Positions 20,543 to 31,702 of a stretch of DNA of 64,000 nucleotides are shown piece after piece. Position 1 is the first letter of the stretch. Every line of letters begins with the position of its first letter. The DNA comes from Liolophura sinensis (taxonomy: Eukaryota; Mollusca; Polyplacophora; Chitonida; Chitonidae), in the NCBI RefSeq assembly GCF_032854445.1, contig NC_088302.1, forward strand, positions 54,158,046-54,222,045. The letters are read 5' to 3'. The notes under the pieces are model-generated. The model worked only from the letters and a program-made list of their open reading frames with translations, was not told the origin of the DNA and did no database searches. A program made the translations under genes and the position numbers.

Positions 20543-22881
20543 CTGTAAATTTAGAAATATTATAGTATGAATATAACTGTACCAATAAGTTCCTAATGAA
20601 AACCTACCCAAAGGCAACTGGCAGCAAAATACCATGGTGTTAGGTGAATAATCGTAATGAATGGACAACAAAATGCTGTTACTTACCCGCTGACAGAAAA
20701 GTAATTAAACTCTCCGCTTTTTAAGTCTTTGTATGGGCTTGCAATAAGTCTATCCATGCTCATCCAAGAATCTAAAGATGAGCCAAGGCCGTTGAAGACA
20801 AACCAGGTTTTTCTTTCTCCAGCATTGTACAGTTCTACTTTAACCTGTAACGCACAAATTATAAATAAAATTATAAAAATATACAAAGTTGTATAATGTG
20901 TCAACGCTACAGTTATGAGCAAAGGAATTTTTTTTCATGAAATAATTTTGCTTTTAACATCCTTTTATCATATATCATTGTATACGACGATCCCAGTTGT
21001 TCATTGGTACAGTGCTGCCTCACTGATATACTGCTGTGAAGACACCAGGCACGACACCATACAAAGTGAGCGTATTTTACACTCTCCTGACCAGTACTTG
21101 GCCTATGACCTTACTGCTCACCAAGCGAGGAAATGTTAAAAATTGCCAGTGTTCCACTTTTATTTACGAGGCCCTGGCTATGACCTGAGTCGGAATATGA
21201 ACCAAGTTTCCCACTTACGAGATGAATACTCATGACACCACCTGATGATGGAAAATAACTGTTCATAAAGCTTGTGAATAAGTCATTATGTATAAAGTGA
21301 CATCAAAGACTGTCAGTCACGGTGATCCAAGTTTTAAACTATGGAGTGTGAAAATAATGCACAATGTGTTTTTCTAGTGCTGTTCATCAGCAGAATACTC
21401 CAAACTTTCCCAAACAACAGTATATTAGAAAAACAGAATACTTTTAGTAACCTGCCTGTCTGAAAATACCTGAGATACCACGAGATGGTCCCATCTATCC
21501 AGTGTTCCGCTGTCTCGAAACGGCACCGTGCTGGATAACGTCTTCACACCAAGCACATGGGCGTTCAGGTAGCCAGCTGTCATGAAATCAGAGTATACAT
21601 CTCGACCATTTCCCTCCACGGCCTTGAACACTATTCTCCACTCACAGTCAGGATCTAAACGAAAAACAGCGTCACACAACTTTGTTTGCTTTCTGCATCT
21701 ACATAAAAACATGAATGTTATGTTCTTAAATTTATAACAAGAGATTTAAAGCGAGTAGTGTCCCCAGCGTGAAGGCTAGTTTCCACCAAACCATACAACC
21801 ACATCTCCATCTCCAATCAGAGCGTGTCATGAACAGAACGTTTGTTACCTTGTAGCAAATCACCACATATCTGGTGAAAATTATCCTACAGAGTCAATAA
21901 CGTTTTGTCTAAGTGGCACGGTGTTGAGATTGTGGTTATGACCTCTAGTGTGCTTAAAAGGAGTTGATGCCACTTTAAGCGATGACTTGACTTTTGAACA
22001 TTCTTAGAATAAATCCATTTCCTGCTATGCACCTTCACAAAATACAGCTGATAATCATTCAGATATTTTGTTCGCACAAGGCACTGCATAGGACAATTTA
22101 GTAAGAAGATACCAATCAGGTGAACCATAATTAGCCTTTTGAATAAAGAATACATGTATGTCTTTACTTAAGGGTTTGGGTGGTTCAGAAAGTAAAATTT
22201 AACATTACGTAACAATATAATAATGCTGATTCAATGAAAAAAGATTTCAGCTTACTTCAAAATATGTAAAAACTGCTCACTTCACAACATATATCGCTGG
22301 GTGTCCAAAAAAAACGCATTACATGTTATACATATTGCAGTAGGTTTACTAGAACTTAACATTTCTGCATAATTATTACTGAAATATAAAGGATCAAATT
22401 AATAACTGTCATTCATGTAATCTTCCTTACCTAGCTCTTCGTAAGAATGGAACGTGCTGATTTGGTACCCAGCATTAGTCAAGGGGGGTTCCGGGGGCAC
22501 AAATGGGACCGGGGGCGGTATGTACAGTATTTGATACCCATACGGCGAATACGGCCCAACATAAGGATGTAACAGGCCATGCTTGTGATAAGTGCTTCCG
22601 TGGTGATGATAATAAGGGCTGTTCTGCTGTTTACGGACAATAGAGTGTAGTGGACTCGGGGGAACGCCCAAGGCTCCTGGACCATGGTTGACAAGAGATT
22701 CAAATGGGTTATACGACGCCATCGGCACGTCTCGTAGTACTCTGTGGTCTTCTTTTTCTTCATCTGGGGATATAAGACCAGCCGAAATCACAGCGTCTAT
22801 CAAAAGCACGATCAGTACCACTGAAGTCCATGCCGTGTGCATATTGCCCAAGGTGTTACCCACACTGTAGGAAATCCTCAC
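20344..22881 (-). CDS. Gene A: secreted Pro/Tyr/His protein with Cys/Trp module (4 exons)
   Basis: Exons on the minus strand: 22881-22431, 21654-21470, 20844-20687 and 20542-20344. The total of 993 bases encodes 330 residues. Exon 1 encodes a signal peptide (core WTSVVLIVLLIDAVISA) and a Pro/Tyr/His-rich stretch (YYHHHGSTYHKHG, YIPPPVPFVPPEPP). The start could be the Met at 22842, which gives a more typical signal peptide. Exons 2-4 encode a module with C-E-W-R-I-V-F-K-A, LDRWDHLVVSQVKVELY, TWFVFNGLGSSLDSW, RRFFISREYN and CANDCGYLAV. I recall this module from uncharacterised lophotrochozoan proteins but cannot name it. The gene stops in exon 4 (GGMAKL) where B and E continue into a fifth exon. 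Probably secreted; function unknown. Confidence 0.85.
20687..20844 (-). CDS. Gene A exon 3 (158 bases)
   Basis: Acceptor CGTTACAG, donor GCGG|GTAAGT. Codes VKVELYNAGERKTWFVFNG through EFNYFSVSG. The length and phases (0-2) equal those of gene B exon 3. Confidence 0.87.
21470..21654 (-). CDS. Gene A exon 2 (185 bases)
   Basis: Acceptor TTTCGTTTAG, donor TCAG|GTATTT. Codes DPDCEWRIVFKAVEGNG through LDRWDHLVVSQ. The length and phases (1-0) equal those of gene B exon 2. Confidence 0.87.
22431..22881 (-). CDS. Gene A exon 1 (signal peptide and low-complexity region)
   Basis: Donor CTAG|GTAAGG. After the signal peptide come an acidic patch (DEEKEDHRVLRD) and a Pro/Tyr/His-rich stretch. Unlike C and D2 it lacks regular YPY repeats. 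Confidence 0.85.
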
Positions 22882-23590
22882 ACTGAACTTCCATCTCGGT
22901 GATAAATTGAGTATTTATGTACATGCCAAATACGGGTAGTCACATATAAAGTTATCATAAACAAGGACAATCCTCCTTACAAAAACTTCCAAAATATGGC
23001 GATTAAATGTTTCATTTCAACTATTATTCATATCAAACTGTTACCGCTAACTAAATGTTTTGAAGATCTCTTAGAGAGCTATTGCATGTTTGAATGGTTA
23101 ATTTAGTGGAGAATCTATTCTCCAATACGACACTCATCATCAACATTGTCAAACAAGTCAGGCTGAATCCATACTTTCATTTGTGTTATTCGGATGTGGA
23201 ATGTAATGTGATACATGAAGAATGCTTACTGTCGAAAAACAAGTTAATTTTGTTACAGCCCGTCCTACGTTTTAAGTATGTGAACTATTCACCATGTCTA
23301 TAGTTATTAACAATAATTACACATGCTATTGCAGTTTTAATATACACAAATATTAGCTGAGTTGAACACACACCTTGCTAGAGATGTTACGCTTGGGTTT
23401 AATGTACATAGACGACATTAAATCGTGTGAAATGAAATGAAGCCTGTTCAGTTGCTCCCGACCATATTAGTTTGGAATTCTGCTGGCTTTACATTGTGAG
23501 CGGGGAAGTCATATAGCTGGCAAAGGGCGGCTGCTGGTGGACTGGTGTACAGTAAACCGGATCGCTATCATATATAAGGGAAAACAGTAG
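22882..23590. other. Upstream flank of gene A
   Basis: No clear TATA box like that of B, C, D1 and D2. Near 23147-23170 the plus strand reads TGTCAAACAAGTCAGGCTGA, a weak match to the distal element shared by B, C and D1. No coding segment recognised. Confidence 0.35.
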
Positions 23591-23639
23591 TCAAATAAAC
23601 ACAAGCAAGTAGACATATGTTTTTATTGGTAGAGAAGAG

Positions 23640-24150
23640 CAATGCAAGACAGAGACAACAACTCAGTATATGTGCGAGATATGTCTTTGTGCAAATATAG
23701 GTCCAGATAAGATGTATCATCTAAAGAGACTGCAATTTTCTTTAAACCCCAAAAATAAAAGGTGGGCGTCTATCTCGGCAGCCCTTGTTATATCTGCTAG
23801 CACTAAAGCACTCATATGTTTCCATGTGTTTCAAAGCCAGCAGATCATCAATATTCTATTGAGTGAATGGTAAAGATAGAGTCTGACGCAGATAACCGTT
23901 TAATAATTTCTGCATATAAAAGTAAAAGTCAGACAAAATGGCGGGTACAATATGTACCCATTGGCATACCTATGCACTGTTGAAATATGGTTCCCCCGAG
24001 TTTCACACAGATGCTATTAATATGAAATTCAGAAAACTCACTGAAGAACAAATCATTCCATAAATGGCAACCTTTCCATAAAGTGGAATTGAAGAAGGTT
24101 TTTTTGCCTTGGACGTTAATGTGGCGGTGGCCGGTTTTGTGAAACACAGA
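23640..24150 (-). mobile_element. Penelope-like reverse transcriptase fragment, decayed
   Basis: Read on the minus strand, 24147-23935 gives a reverse-transcriptase segment with FQQCIGMPMGTYC, close to the Q-x-x-G-I-P-M-G-T-x-C pattern I know from Penelope-like elements. Further along, 23760-23660 gives DDTSYLDLYLHKD. Matching pieces occur at 47.3-48.0 kb (+) and 57.05-57.44 kb (-). It is frameshifted and clearly inactive. Confidence 0.7.
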
Positions 24151-24559
24151 AACAATTAGTGATGAAATTCTATCGGTTGAGGAATAGTATTATACAGACC
24201 ATAGAAATTTATTCACGTATACGGCACCTGCACTTGAGCGTCTAGTTTTTCAGTGAGACGTCCTGAGAGTATTGTATGTCTCCAGATTGTAGGTCGTTAT
24301 AGAATACATTGAGCAGACAAATATACTGTAAGATGCTTTGTCCATAGGAACAATAACTTCTCTGAAGGTCATCCAGTATTTTTTGCACCGGAGAGTCCTT
24401 CAGAACTTTTTTGGCTTGGATTGCGTGCACAAAATTTATCTGCACGGTAAACTTTCTCCTGCTTTCAAAGTTTTTCCCGTTTTGAAACTCTTCAGGTACC
24501 GAAGAGAAAATTTTCTTATTGGCGCTCATATTTATGTTTCTTGGCTGTCTATACATTGA

Positions 24560-25370
24560 TTAGGTCACAAGCATATTTCGAAGAGCATCATGTTTACATG
24601 GATAGAAAGTAGAAGTTCATGTAAACATGTTATGACTGGTAAACATGTTTACATCAAATCAGAAAATTCATACCTAATTTTCTGTGAATTAGGCCCGACG
24701 GAGTTACTGGGGAAACATGACCAAGGAGACGTACTCGTACCATGAGTGATATTCTCTGTATAAAGCGTCACAGCAGAAGGCGTTTATGCCAGTTGTTTGT
24801 ACTCAACACCGATACAATTCTATTAGTTAAATCTCTTTGAGGAATAGTATAGTCCAAAGAGTACAAAAATTTCAAGTGAAAATGTCCTTAAGCTGTATGT
24901 GTAAATCAGCGTCTAGTTCTGCTGCGAGGCATTTTGAGTTTTGTGAGTTTTTGTTGGCGCCTGATTTATTCACTTTTTAGTACAACAGTGCTTTTTCCGA
25001 AATGACTGTGCTTCTTGTAGTGTCTTCGTTAAGGGAGTAGATACCAGTTTGGTCCCGCAATAAAGGAGCTTTTTGTACATTTTTGAAATCCAGTAAAGCG
25101 GTGGTAGTTCAGTGCAATGGGGCGGTACGATTTAACTGCTTTATTATTTATATAAAGGTGAAATGTCAATAGTTCTTTCACTGATATGTCACTGGCTCAG
25201 TGAGATATCACTTTTGTTTTACACACCCAGACGCTCAGTCAGCTTTAACATTTCTACGTCACGCAACAAGTGTGACGTCACGCTATAAACACAAGCTAAA
25301 AACATGCTCAAATACACAAAATCATGATATTGTCAAAGCATAAATAATAAAAAGAATATTGCGCAGTGAA
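24560..25370. other. No gene seen
   Basis: AT-rich intergenic sequence. A short inverted GTTTACATG motif repeats around 24590-24655. Nothing else was recognised. Confidence 0.4.
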
Positions 25371-25379
25371 GGTTGAATA

Positions 25380-25965
25380 TCGTTGTGTGGGTCATCTTGG
25401 AATCTTTGTGTGTGTCATCGTGGAATTCGTCACGTGTGTCATCTTGGAATTCGGTGTTGCGTATCATCTTGGAATTCGTTGTGTGTCATGTCAGAATTCG
25501 TTGGGTGTGTTATCATGAAAACGGTTGCATGTGTCATCTTAAAATTCGTTGTGTGTGTCATCTTAAATATTTTGTGTGTGTCATCATGGAATTCGTTGTG
25601 CGTGACATCATGGAAATGATTGCATGTGTCATCTTGGAATTCGTTGTGTGTGTCATCTTGGAATTCGTTGTGTGTTATCTTGGAATTCGTTGTGTGTGTC
25701 ATCGTGGAATTCACTGTGCGTGTCATCGTAAACTTCGTTGTGTGTGTCATCATGGAAATTGTTGCATGTGTCATCCTATAATTGTGTGTCATCTTAGAAT
25801 TCGTCGTGTATGTCATCTTCGAAATCGTTGTGTGTTGTCTTGGATTTTGTTGTGTGTGTCATCTTCGAAATCGTTGTGTGTTGTCTTGGATTTGGTTGTG
25901 TGTGTCATCTTAGAATCCTTTGTGTATATCATCATGGAAATAGTTGCAATATGTAGTATTATTAT
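25380..25965. repeat. Irregular GTGTGTCATCTTGGAATTCG minisatellite
   Basis: About 25 copies of a roughly 20-27 bp unit with variable spacing (TCATCTTGGAATTCGTTGTG). The long plus-strand frame of 202 codons across it is a by-product of the repeat: it reads as Cys/Val-rich text with no signal peptide. Confidence 0.85.
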
Positions 25966-25989
25966 TTGCTTTGTCCGCTAGAACAATGA

Positions 25990-26265
25990 CATCAGTGACC
26001 AGCAAAGAATGAATAGCCACTTATATTATGAATGTATTATACGCTGGGGTTATTCATCAGTTGCGTTTGTATTATTATTGGTGTATTGTACGCTAGAGTC
26101 GTTCATCATTTACTTTAGTATTGTTGTGAGTGTATTGTACTCGTTAGAATTATTATGAGTGTATAGCACGCTTGAGTCAGTCATCACTTGCCTAAGTATT
26201 GTCGTGAGTGCATTGCACGATATATAGTCGTTCATCATTTGCGTTAGTATTATTATGATATTATG
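25990..26265. repeat. Diverged tandem repeat with unit of about 60 bp
   Basis: Around four diverged copies share GTATTGTACGCTAGAGTCGT and TTCATCATTTGCGTTAGTAT-like text. Only weak periodicity remains. Confidence 0.55.
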
Positions 26266-26269
26266 GCAT

Positions 26270-26412
26270 GAACAATGCCGTACTCAAGAATATTTGACTT
26301 ATACGACTGCAGCCAGCATTATGGTGGGAGGAAACCGGGCACAGCCAGGGGGGAACCAACGACCATCCGCAGGTTGCCGGAAGACCTTCCCAAGCATGAG
26401 CTGGACTTGGTG
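26270..26412 (-). mobile_element. SINE family 1 fragment
   Basis: The reversed body runs from ACTCAAGAATATTTGACTTA to CATGAGCTGGACTTGG. The tRNA-like head and the poly-AAAT tail are missing. Confidence 0.75.
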
Positions 26413-27026
26413 TACACATCTGTAAATCATTACTTAGTAACTTTCATTGTAAAACGTGAAGCCTTGTTAATTAAAGGGTACGCAACGCCATTTTCGAGAG
26501 TACGCAATGCCATTTCCGAGAAAACGAGGTAGAAAGTGGAATTACGTTGGCTCCTGACAGTCATTCTAACTGATAGTGTTAGAAAGACTGAATAAAAAAA
26601 CTGCCACAACACACCAACACAGACAAAATACTGATCACCAATTGTTGTTCATTTACTATTATAAAGTTTATGATACATGATGAATAAAAACGTTCGTAAT
26701 GTGCTGTTAGAAATGTAGGAGAAGGTGGAGACGAGTTTGGAACAAATATCTAAAGTGAACTTTAAATGTGGAGTGTATTAAAGTTTCATTCGTTGGATAA
26801 ATTATCCCTAGTTATTTTCCTTTCCTATGTCCCATGGAAATTTTCTGAGGGTTGATGAATGGCCTCCAGGAAATTGTCTCTCGTAGCTGTTCAGCAAGGG
26901 CCCAGTTCTCAATAAAATCGGATTTTATTGCTTTAACTTCTAATGATCGATACATTACTTTGGCGCCCGGAACGGTTTTGTCACAATGTTAATCACGTGG
27001 TCAGAACTTTCTGGACGGCTTGCCTT

Positions 27027-27097
27027 TCACTCTGTAAGCTTGTGATTGTCACACAGGTTCACTGATATCACGAAACGATCTGCATACTGAACCTCGT
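27027..27097 (-). CDS. Gene B exon 5 (71 bases, terminal)
   Basis: Acceptor TTTTAATTTCAG. Codes DEVQYADRFVISVNLCDNHK then LTE and TGA. Gene E has the matching exon of the same length (61680-61750). Confidence 0.87.
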
Positions 27098-30000
27098 CTG
27101 AAATTAAAACAAGAAAAATCATGGCTGTGCGTGATAGATTCTAACCTCATCACCTCTGATTATTTCAAGCCTCACCACCTCTGATGCGTTCTCACTTCAC
27201 CACCTCTGATGTTATTTATTTATTTATTTGATTGGTGTTTTACGCCGTGCTCAAAAATATTTCACTTATCCTGACCTCTGATGTGTTCTAATCTCACTAC
27301 CTCTGATCAGTTCTAACCTCATCACCGCTGATCAGTTCTAGCCTCAGATCAGTTCTAGCCTCACGACCAGCTCTAACCTCACCACCTCTCATCAGCTCTA
27401 GCCTCACCACCACTGACAAGTTCTGACCTAACTACCACATATCAGTTCTAACCTCACTACCTCTGATCAGTTCTGACCTCACCACCTCTGATCAGTTGTA
27501 GCCTTATCACCTCTGATCAATTTTAACCTCACTACCTCTGATCTGTTTTACCTTCAGGGCCTCCAATGAATTCCAACCTTTTTTGTAGCCGAAACAGATT
27601 GCACCACTCTATCTGACCCGGTCAGTTAGGTCTAAACTCGTATATACAGTGTGTTGCATCACAGCTATGGACTCCGGCCATGGACACTTACCATGAGACT
27701 GATATAGGCCGCAAGTGTCGGTCAGCGTGGTGTAGAGGAAGAGTGGGCGGTGTCCGACCTCCTGCCAGGGGCAGTGACCTTCTTCGGGCCGATCAACAAC
27801 CGCTAGGAAACCGCAGTCTTCAACACAGTCTTCGTTCAGCTCACGGGTGATGAAGAAGCGATTTTGTTCAGCCGCATCTCTGAAAATGAAATCATTTTAA
27901 GGCGTTTTACATAACACCACAGTATATCTATACATCACACCACAGTATATCTATACATCACACCACAATATTTCTATACATCACACCACAGCATTTCTAT
28001 AGATATCACTACAGCATTTCTATACATCACACCACAGCATTTCTATACATCACACCACAGTTTTTCTATACATCACACCACAGCATTTCTATACATCACA
28101 CCACAGCATTTCTATACATCACACTACAGTATATCTTTACATCACACCACAGCATTTCTATACATCACACCACAGCATTTCTATACATCACACCACAGCA
28201 TTCCTATACATCACACTACAGCATTCCTACAAGGATCTGGCTCACCACATGTTACACTTTCCTATATCGTGGAAACTCTGGGATACTTCTATTTCCACAT
28301 CATCCGTTAAAATTATCTAAGCTAGACTCTTATTGTAAATCTATTCTCTGGTGTTCTCCTACAATGCTTTATTCTTCCGTGTCTGTGTGTTGAATGTGGA
28401 TACATGTAGACCTACACGTAAAATACAACGAGGCAATGTGTTGACCGACCAGATACGAATACCGTTGGAGACCTGTATATAGGTCTACCCACAACCAATG
28501 GTCATTGGTCTATTTGTATGAGAACAGGAAATTATTTACGCACTATGAGTTGGAAATTTCATCTGGATGTAATGTATAGAATATCGACTGTTTTCCCTGG
28601 AACAATGAAAACTGATGACTGCTTTTCTCATACATCTGTAAGAGTGGTATACGAATGTCGATGCAGATTCAGCTGTGTCGAAGTAGGGCAACTCTACTCT
28701 TTTTGTGGTAAGCTTAAAGCCTGGTACACTTAACTGGGGGTAACTTGTTAGACACAATAAAAAATACTCTGCATTGATATCTTCACCGTGTGAAGAAAGA
28801 ATAGCTCACCCTACTATGGAATAAAATTGGAACTCTCCTGTCTTGATATCATGGTATGGACTGGCTAATAAACGATCCCTGTCGAACCAGTCTGTGAAGG
28901 TAGAGCCTAAGCCATCAAATATGAACCACACCCCCCGGACACCATGTACAAACAACTCGACCTTGACCTGAAATACAACCGGTCATGCTTTTGTTGTAAA
29001 TGTGCATTTTTTATTTATTTATTTACTTGGTTCGTGTTTTACGCCGTACCCAAGAATATTTCACTTATGGACGGCGGCCAGCATGATAATAGGATGGGGG
29101 GAAACCCACGGCCGTCCGCAGGTTGCTGTCAGACCTTCCCACTTACTGCCGGAGCGGTGCATTTTGGGGTGATTTACTGAACTGCTGTACTCTTCTGTTA
29201 GTTATATATGATCAAGATAGGTAAGGTATGGACATGTCACAGGATGTATCCCTGAGGACTTATTTGTTTCTTTCTGTAATTATAGTTATAATGATTACAG
29301 TATGGAAAGAAAATTCAGCTCAGCAACGACATTGTGACAGTTGGCAAATGCTCACGCGTAGGCGATGAATTCAGGTTTGATTCTTTCATCAGTACTAAAG
29401 ATGCATTTCACTTATGGACATGGTGTTTTATGGATGGAATAATAGAGGAAAAAACACAACCATTGCAAGTAGTAGAGCTTAACTGTATGTCAAGCCTTCT
29501 GACGTGAGCAGTAGCCAAATCGATACATTTGGCATGGTACCCCAGTACAAACCTTTGGAACAATTATGTGATCCCATCTGTCAAGAACCTCACCGTCTCT
29601 GTAGACCAGCGGGCTGGACACCGCACTAGCGTACGGAATGTGGGTGTTAATATTACCCAAGTGCATGTAGTCCTCGTACACTGAGTGATGATTACCAGCG
29701 ACAGCTTTAAACACTACTCGCCACTCGCAACCAGGAGCTGAAACCAGTCATTGTTTAAGAGTTTAATGTTGTAACCAGTCGCATTCCCCAGCTTTAACAC
29801 TACTACAGTGAGTGACGATTACACGCCACGGCTTTAGACACTCACAGCCACTCAAGACCAGGAAATGAAACCATTCAAGTGTTTGAAGTTGTTGTCACTC
29901 ACATTGCCCAGGTTTAACACAACGTTTTGTAATAAATGTCAAAGACTCACTAGATTTACTAAATTTACCAAGTGGGACCAATTGTTTCTTTACGCATTCT

Positions 30001-31301
30001 TTGAGGTTGTGAGTCTGTACGTATTAATATGCATTGATTAAAAGTCCAATCTATTTATTACGTAATTTATTACTTTTACAATAGGCCATGGGTTTGTTAT
30101 CACTCTGCTGCTCATTAAAAGAATTTCTGGTATTTTGGTTAGTTCTTGGTATTTTTGGTTAGTTTTTGGTATTTTGGTTAGTTTTCGGTATTTCTGATTA
30201 GTTATATTGTTTTAACTATTCACCGGCTGTTTGTAGAAATTATTTGTGGACACTTAAGAAGAAACCGACACTTGTCAAAGAAGCTCTTAGGTTTGTACAC
30301 TGTTAAACTGTTTGTGAGCTGCAGAAGAGCACGTGAGCGATGTAAACTATGGGCGCGTGGCATTCAGTTATTTGTCGGTACAATACACTTGAACACTGTA
30401 TTCGAAAAAGAATACGATGTACGTTGTAAAACACTGTTGCTGAAAATTCCAAAACAAATGTCAGAACACGTCGCCTACAATCGGCGTCTTTGAGAGGTTG
30501 TCAGTAATATCCCAATTTAAGCTTTGACTTTAATTGTGGAATAGAGATTTTGAAACTTCGCATGGTAGTTAATTAATATCCCTACAAACTGTATAATGTG
30601 TTTGCAGATGATCGTTACTCAAAGCACCCGCCACGCCCTTTGTCGTACTCTAACTGCGTTTTCTTTGTATTAATATTAATTAATATTGTGTGATGAGTCT
30701 TTTGTTATACATAACCTGGCAGCTGAATGCATTTATTTCCTATGGGCCCGTTTCAATGTTAGCTTGACTTACTTGTGTCTTCATATGGGTGGAACACCTT
30801 GTGGCTTGGGTAGGGCAGAGGGGGTACTTCTGGCTGTCCACGGTGATAATCGGGCTCAGGTTGGTGAGGCCAAGCGTAACGATCGTACTTCGGGTAATGC
30901 TCATACGGGTGAGGTTTGTACGGGTACGCATGTTCCGCTGGGTAACCGTGGTAATAGTCTGCGTGATGATCGTACGGGTCAGGCTTGTACAGGTAAGGGT
31001 GGCCCGGATAATACCCAGGGCGGTGGTCGTATTCATCATGTGGATCTATCCACGGGTGAGGAGGAGGAGGGTGATGAAAATCGTGATGAGACGGTTCATA
31101 ATGACGGTAGGGGTGAAGATGATCAGGGTGAAGTGGATCGTCTTCGGGGTGGTCTACTACTGGCTTGGGCCTGGGCCCGTGCTTCGTGTCCCACAAAGGG
31201 TTGTCTGGAATCCTCAGAGCCAAACACGATCCCATTAAGCCCAAAATGGTAGTAAACGCTGTCAGTCCCATCTTCCCTGCTTTACGGTGTCCCTGAAGCA
31301 A
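27027..31301 (-). CDS. Gene B: secreted Pro/His/Tyr protein with Cys/Trp module (5 exons)
   Basis: Exons on the minus strand: 31301-30773, 29737-29553, 28967-28810, 27879-27692 and 27097-27027. The total of 1131 bases encodes 376 residues. The start may be the inner Met at 31271 (MGLTAFTTILGLMGSCLAL), because that signal peptide is what paralogues C, D1 and D2 share. Exon 1 then codes for a Pro/His/Tyr/Asp-rich region (HHDFHHPPPPHPW, YYPGHPYLYKPDPYDHH). Exons 2-5 encode the module also in A: CEWRVVFKAVAGNHHSVYED, LDRWDHIIVPKVKVELF, VWFIFDGLGS, NRFFITRELN, CVEDCGFLAVVD, then DEVQYADRFVISVNLC. Exons 2 and 3 have exactly the lengths found in gene A; exon 5 has exactly the length found in gene E. 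A conserved TATA box lies upstream. Function unknown; probably an extracellular structural or binding protein. Confidence 0.88.
27180..27580. repeat. CACCTCTGATCAGTTCTAAC repeat in gene B intron 4
   Basis: About 15 irregular copies of a 22-24 bp unit. It is interrupted at 27213-27270 by a reversed SINE family 1 tail (TTATTTGATTGGTGTTTTAC), so that insertion came after the array formed. Confidence 0.8.
27692..27879 (-). CDS. Gene B exon 4 (188 bases)
   Basis: Acceptor TTCATTTTCAG, donor CATG|GTAAGT. Codes DAAEQNRFFITRELNEDC, then VEDCGFLAVVD and TDTCGLYQSH. Confidence 0.87.
27905..28235. repeat. 24-bp minisatellite in gene B intron 3
   Basis: About 13 copies of CATCACACCACAGCATTTCT plus ATAC between exons 3 and 4. 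Confidence 0.9.
28810..28967 (-). CDS. Gene B exon 3 (158 bases)
   Basis: Acceptor TGTATTTCAG, donor TAGG|GTGAGC. Codes VKVELFVHGVRGVWFIFDG through GEFQFYSIVG. Confidence 0.87.
29005..29160 (-). mobile_element. SINE family 1 fragment in gene B intron 2
   Basis: The reversed tail (TTTATTTATTTACTTGG) and body as far as CCCACTTACTGCCGGAGCGG are present; the tRNA-like head is missing. Confidence 0.75.
29553..29737 (-). CDS. Gene B exon 2 (185 bases)
   Basis: Acceptor ACTGGTTTCAG, donor AAAG|GTTTGT. Codes TPGCEWRVVFKAVAGNHH through LDRWDHIIVPK. A decayed partial echo of this exon's start appears at about 29795-29880 in the intron (GACGATTACACGCCACGGCT, CACTCACAGCCACTCAAGAC), perhaps an old local duplication. 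Confidence 0.87.
30100..30210. repeat. Short TTTTGGTTAGTTTTTGGTAT repeat
   Basis: Four to five copies of an 18-20 bp unit in gene B intron 1. Confidence 0.75.
30773..31301 (-). CDS. Gene B exon 1 (signal peptide and low-complexity region)
   Basis: Donor ACAA|GTAAGT. The signal peptide is followed by LRIPDNPLWDTKHGPRPKP and VVDHPEDDPLHPDH, which align with the start of genes C, D1 and D2 (IPDHDAFWETG..PRPIVDN in C). The rest is Pro/His/Tyr/Asp-rich. The antisense frame of 188 codons is a shadow. Confidence 0.87.
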
Positions 31302-31394
31302 ATGTGCAGGCCCTAGATGGAGGCTTACTACAACACCACACTCCTCTTCTGGGTGTCCACTGCCAGCTTGTTATTTTGCTTCATGGTGTGTCCA

Positions 31395-31401
31395 TTTTAT
31401 A
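31395..31401 (-). promoter_or_regulatory. TATA box of gene B
   Basis: The minus strand reads GATGCTATAAAATGG, with TATAAAA 94 bases before the outer Met (31301) and 124 before the inner one (31271). The same GCTATAAAA context precedes C, D1 and D2. Confidence 0.75.
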
Positions 31402-31610
31402 GCATCGGACAGCAAGGGGGTGTACATTCCTGCTGAATCACGCCGTTGACTGCCCGTTGTTTGGAATACTTAACCCTGTTTTCATTCTTCCTTAAAAGTT
31501 GGTGTGCTTTACATACCCATATTTTATAGTGATGTTTAGAAAATAAAGGACGGGGAAAATGAGCTTCATAGCAGATAGGTCTCTGGGATGTCAATACATA
31601 AACCACTCGA

Positions 31611-31629
31611 GGACAAATCAAGTCAGAAT
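31611..31629 (-). promoter_or_regulatory. Conserved distal promoter element, gene B
   Basis: The minus strand reads ATTCTGACTTGATTTGTCC. The same 19 bases lie before gene C, and a one-base variant before D1, each about 210-226 bases upstream of the TATA box. No known factor is assigned. Confidence 0.55.
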
Positions 31630-31702
31630 CCCAAGAATGACACGTCCGAAAAGACCGATTAGATGACAATTTTAATAACTTAAATTTCAAAACAAATATT
31701 CT

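Noticed and set aside
24242-24556. Minus-strand frame of 104 codons next to the Penelope-like fragment
   Set aside because: The text has no recognisable reverse-transcriptase or endonuclease motif, so I could not assign it to the element or to a gene.
25373-25981. Cys/Val-rich frame of 202 codons
   Set aside because: It is a translation of the GTGTGTCATCTTGGAATTCG repeat; the unit is irregular and the opposite strand is also open.
29795-29880. Possible extra module exon upstream of gene B exon 2
   Set aside because: The similarity to exon 2 is partial and broken, with no open frame; at best a decayed duplicate.
30686-31252. Plus-strand frame of 188 codons opposite gene B exon 1
   Set aside because: It is the antisense shadow of a supported exon with signal peptide, conserved donor and paralogues. 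The same applies to plus frames opposite C, D1 and D2.
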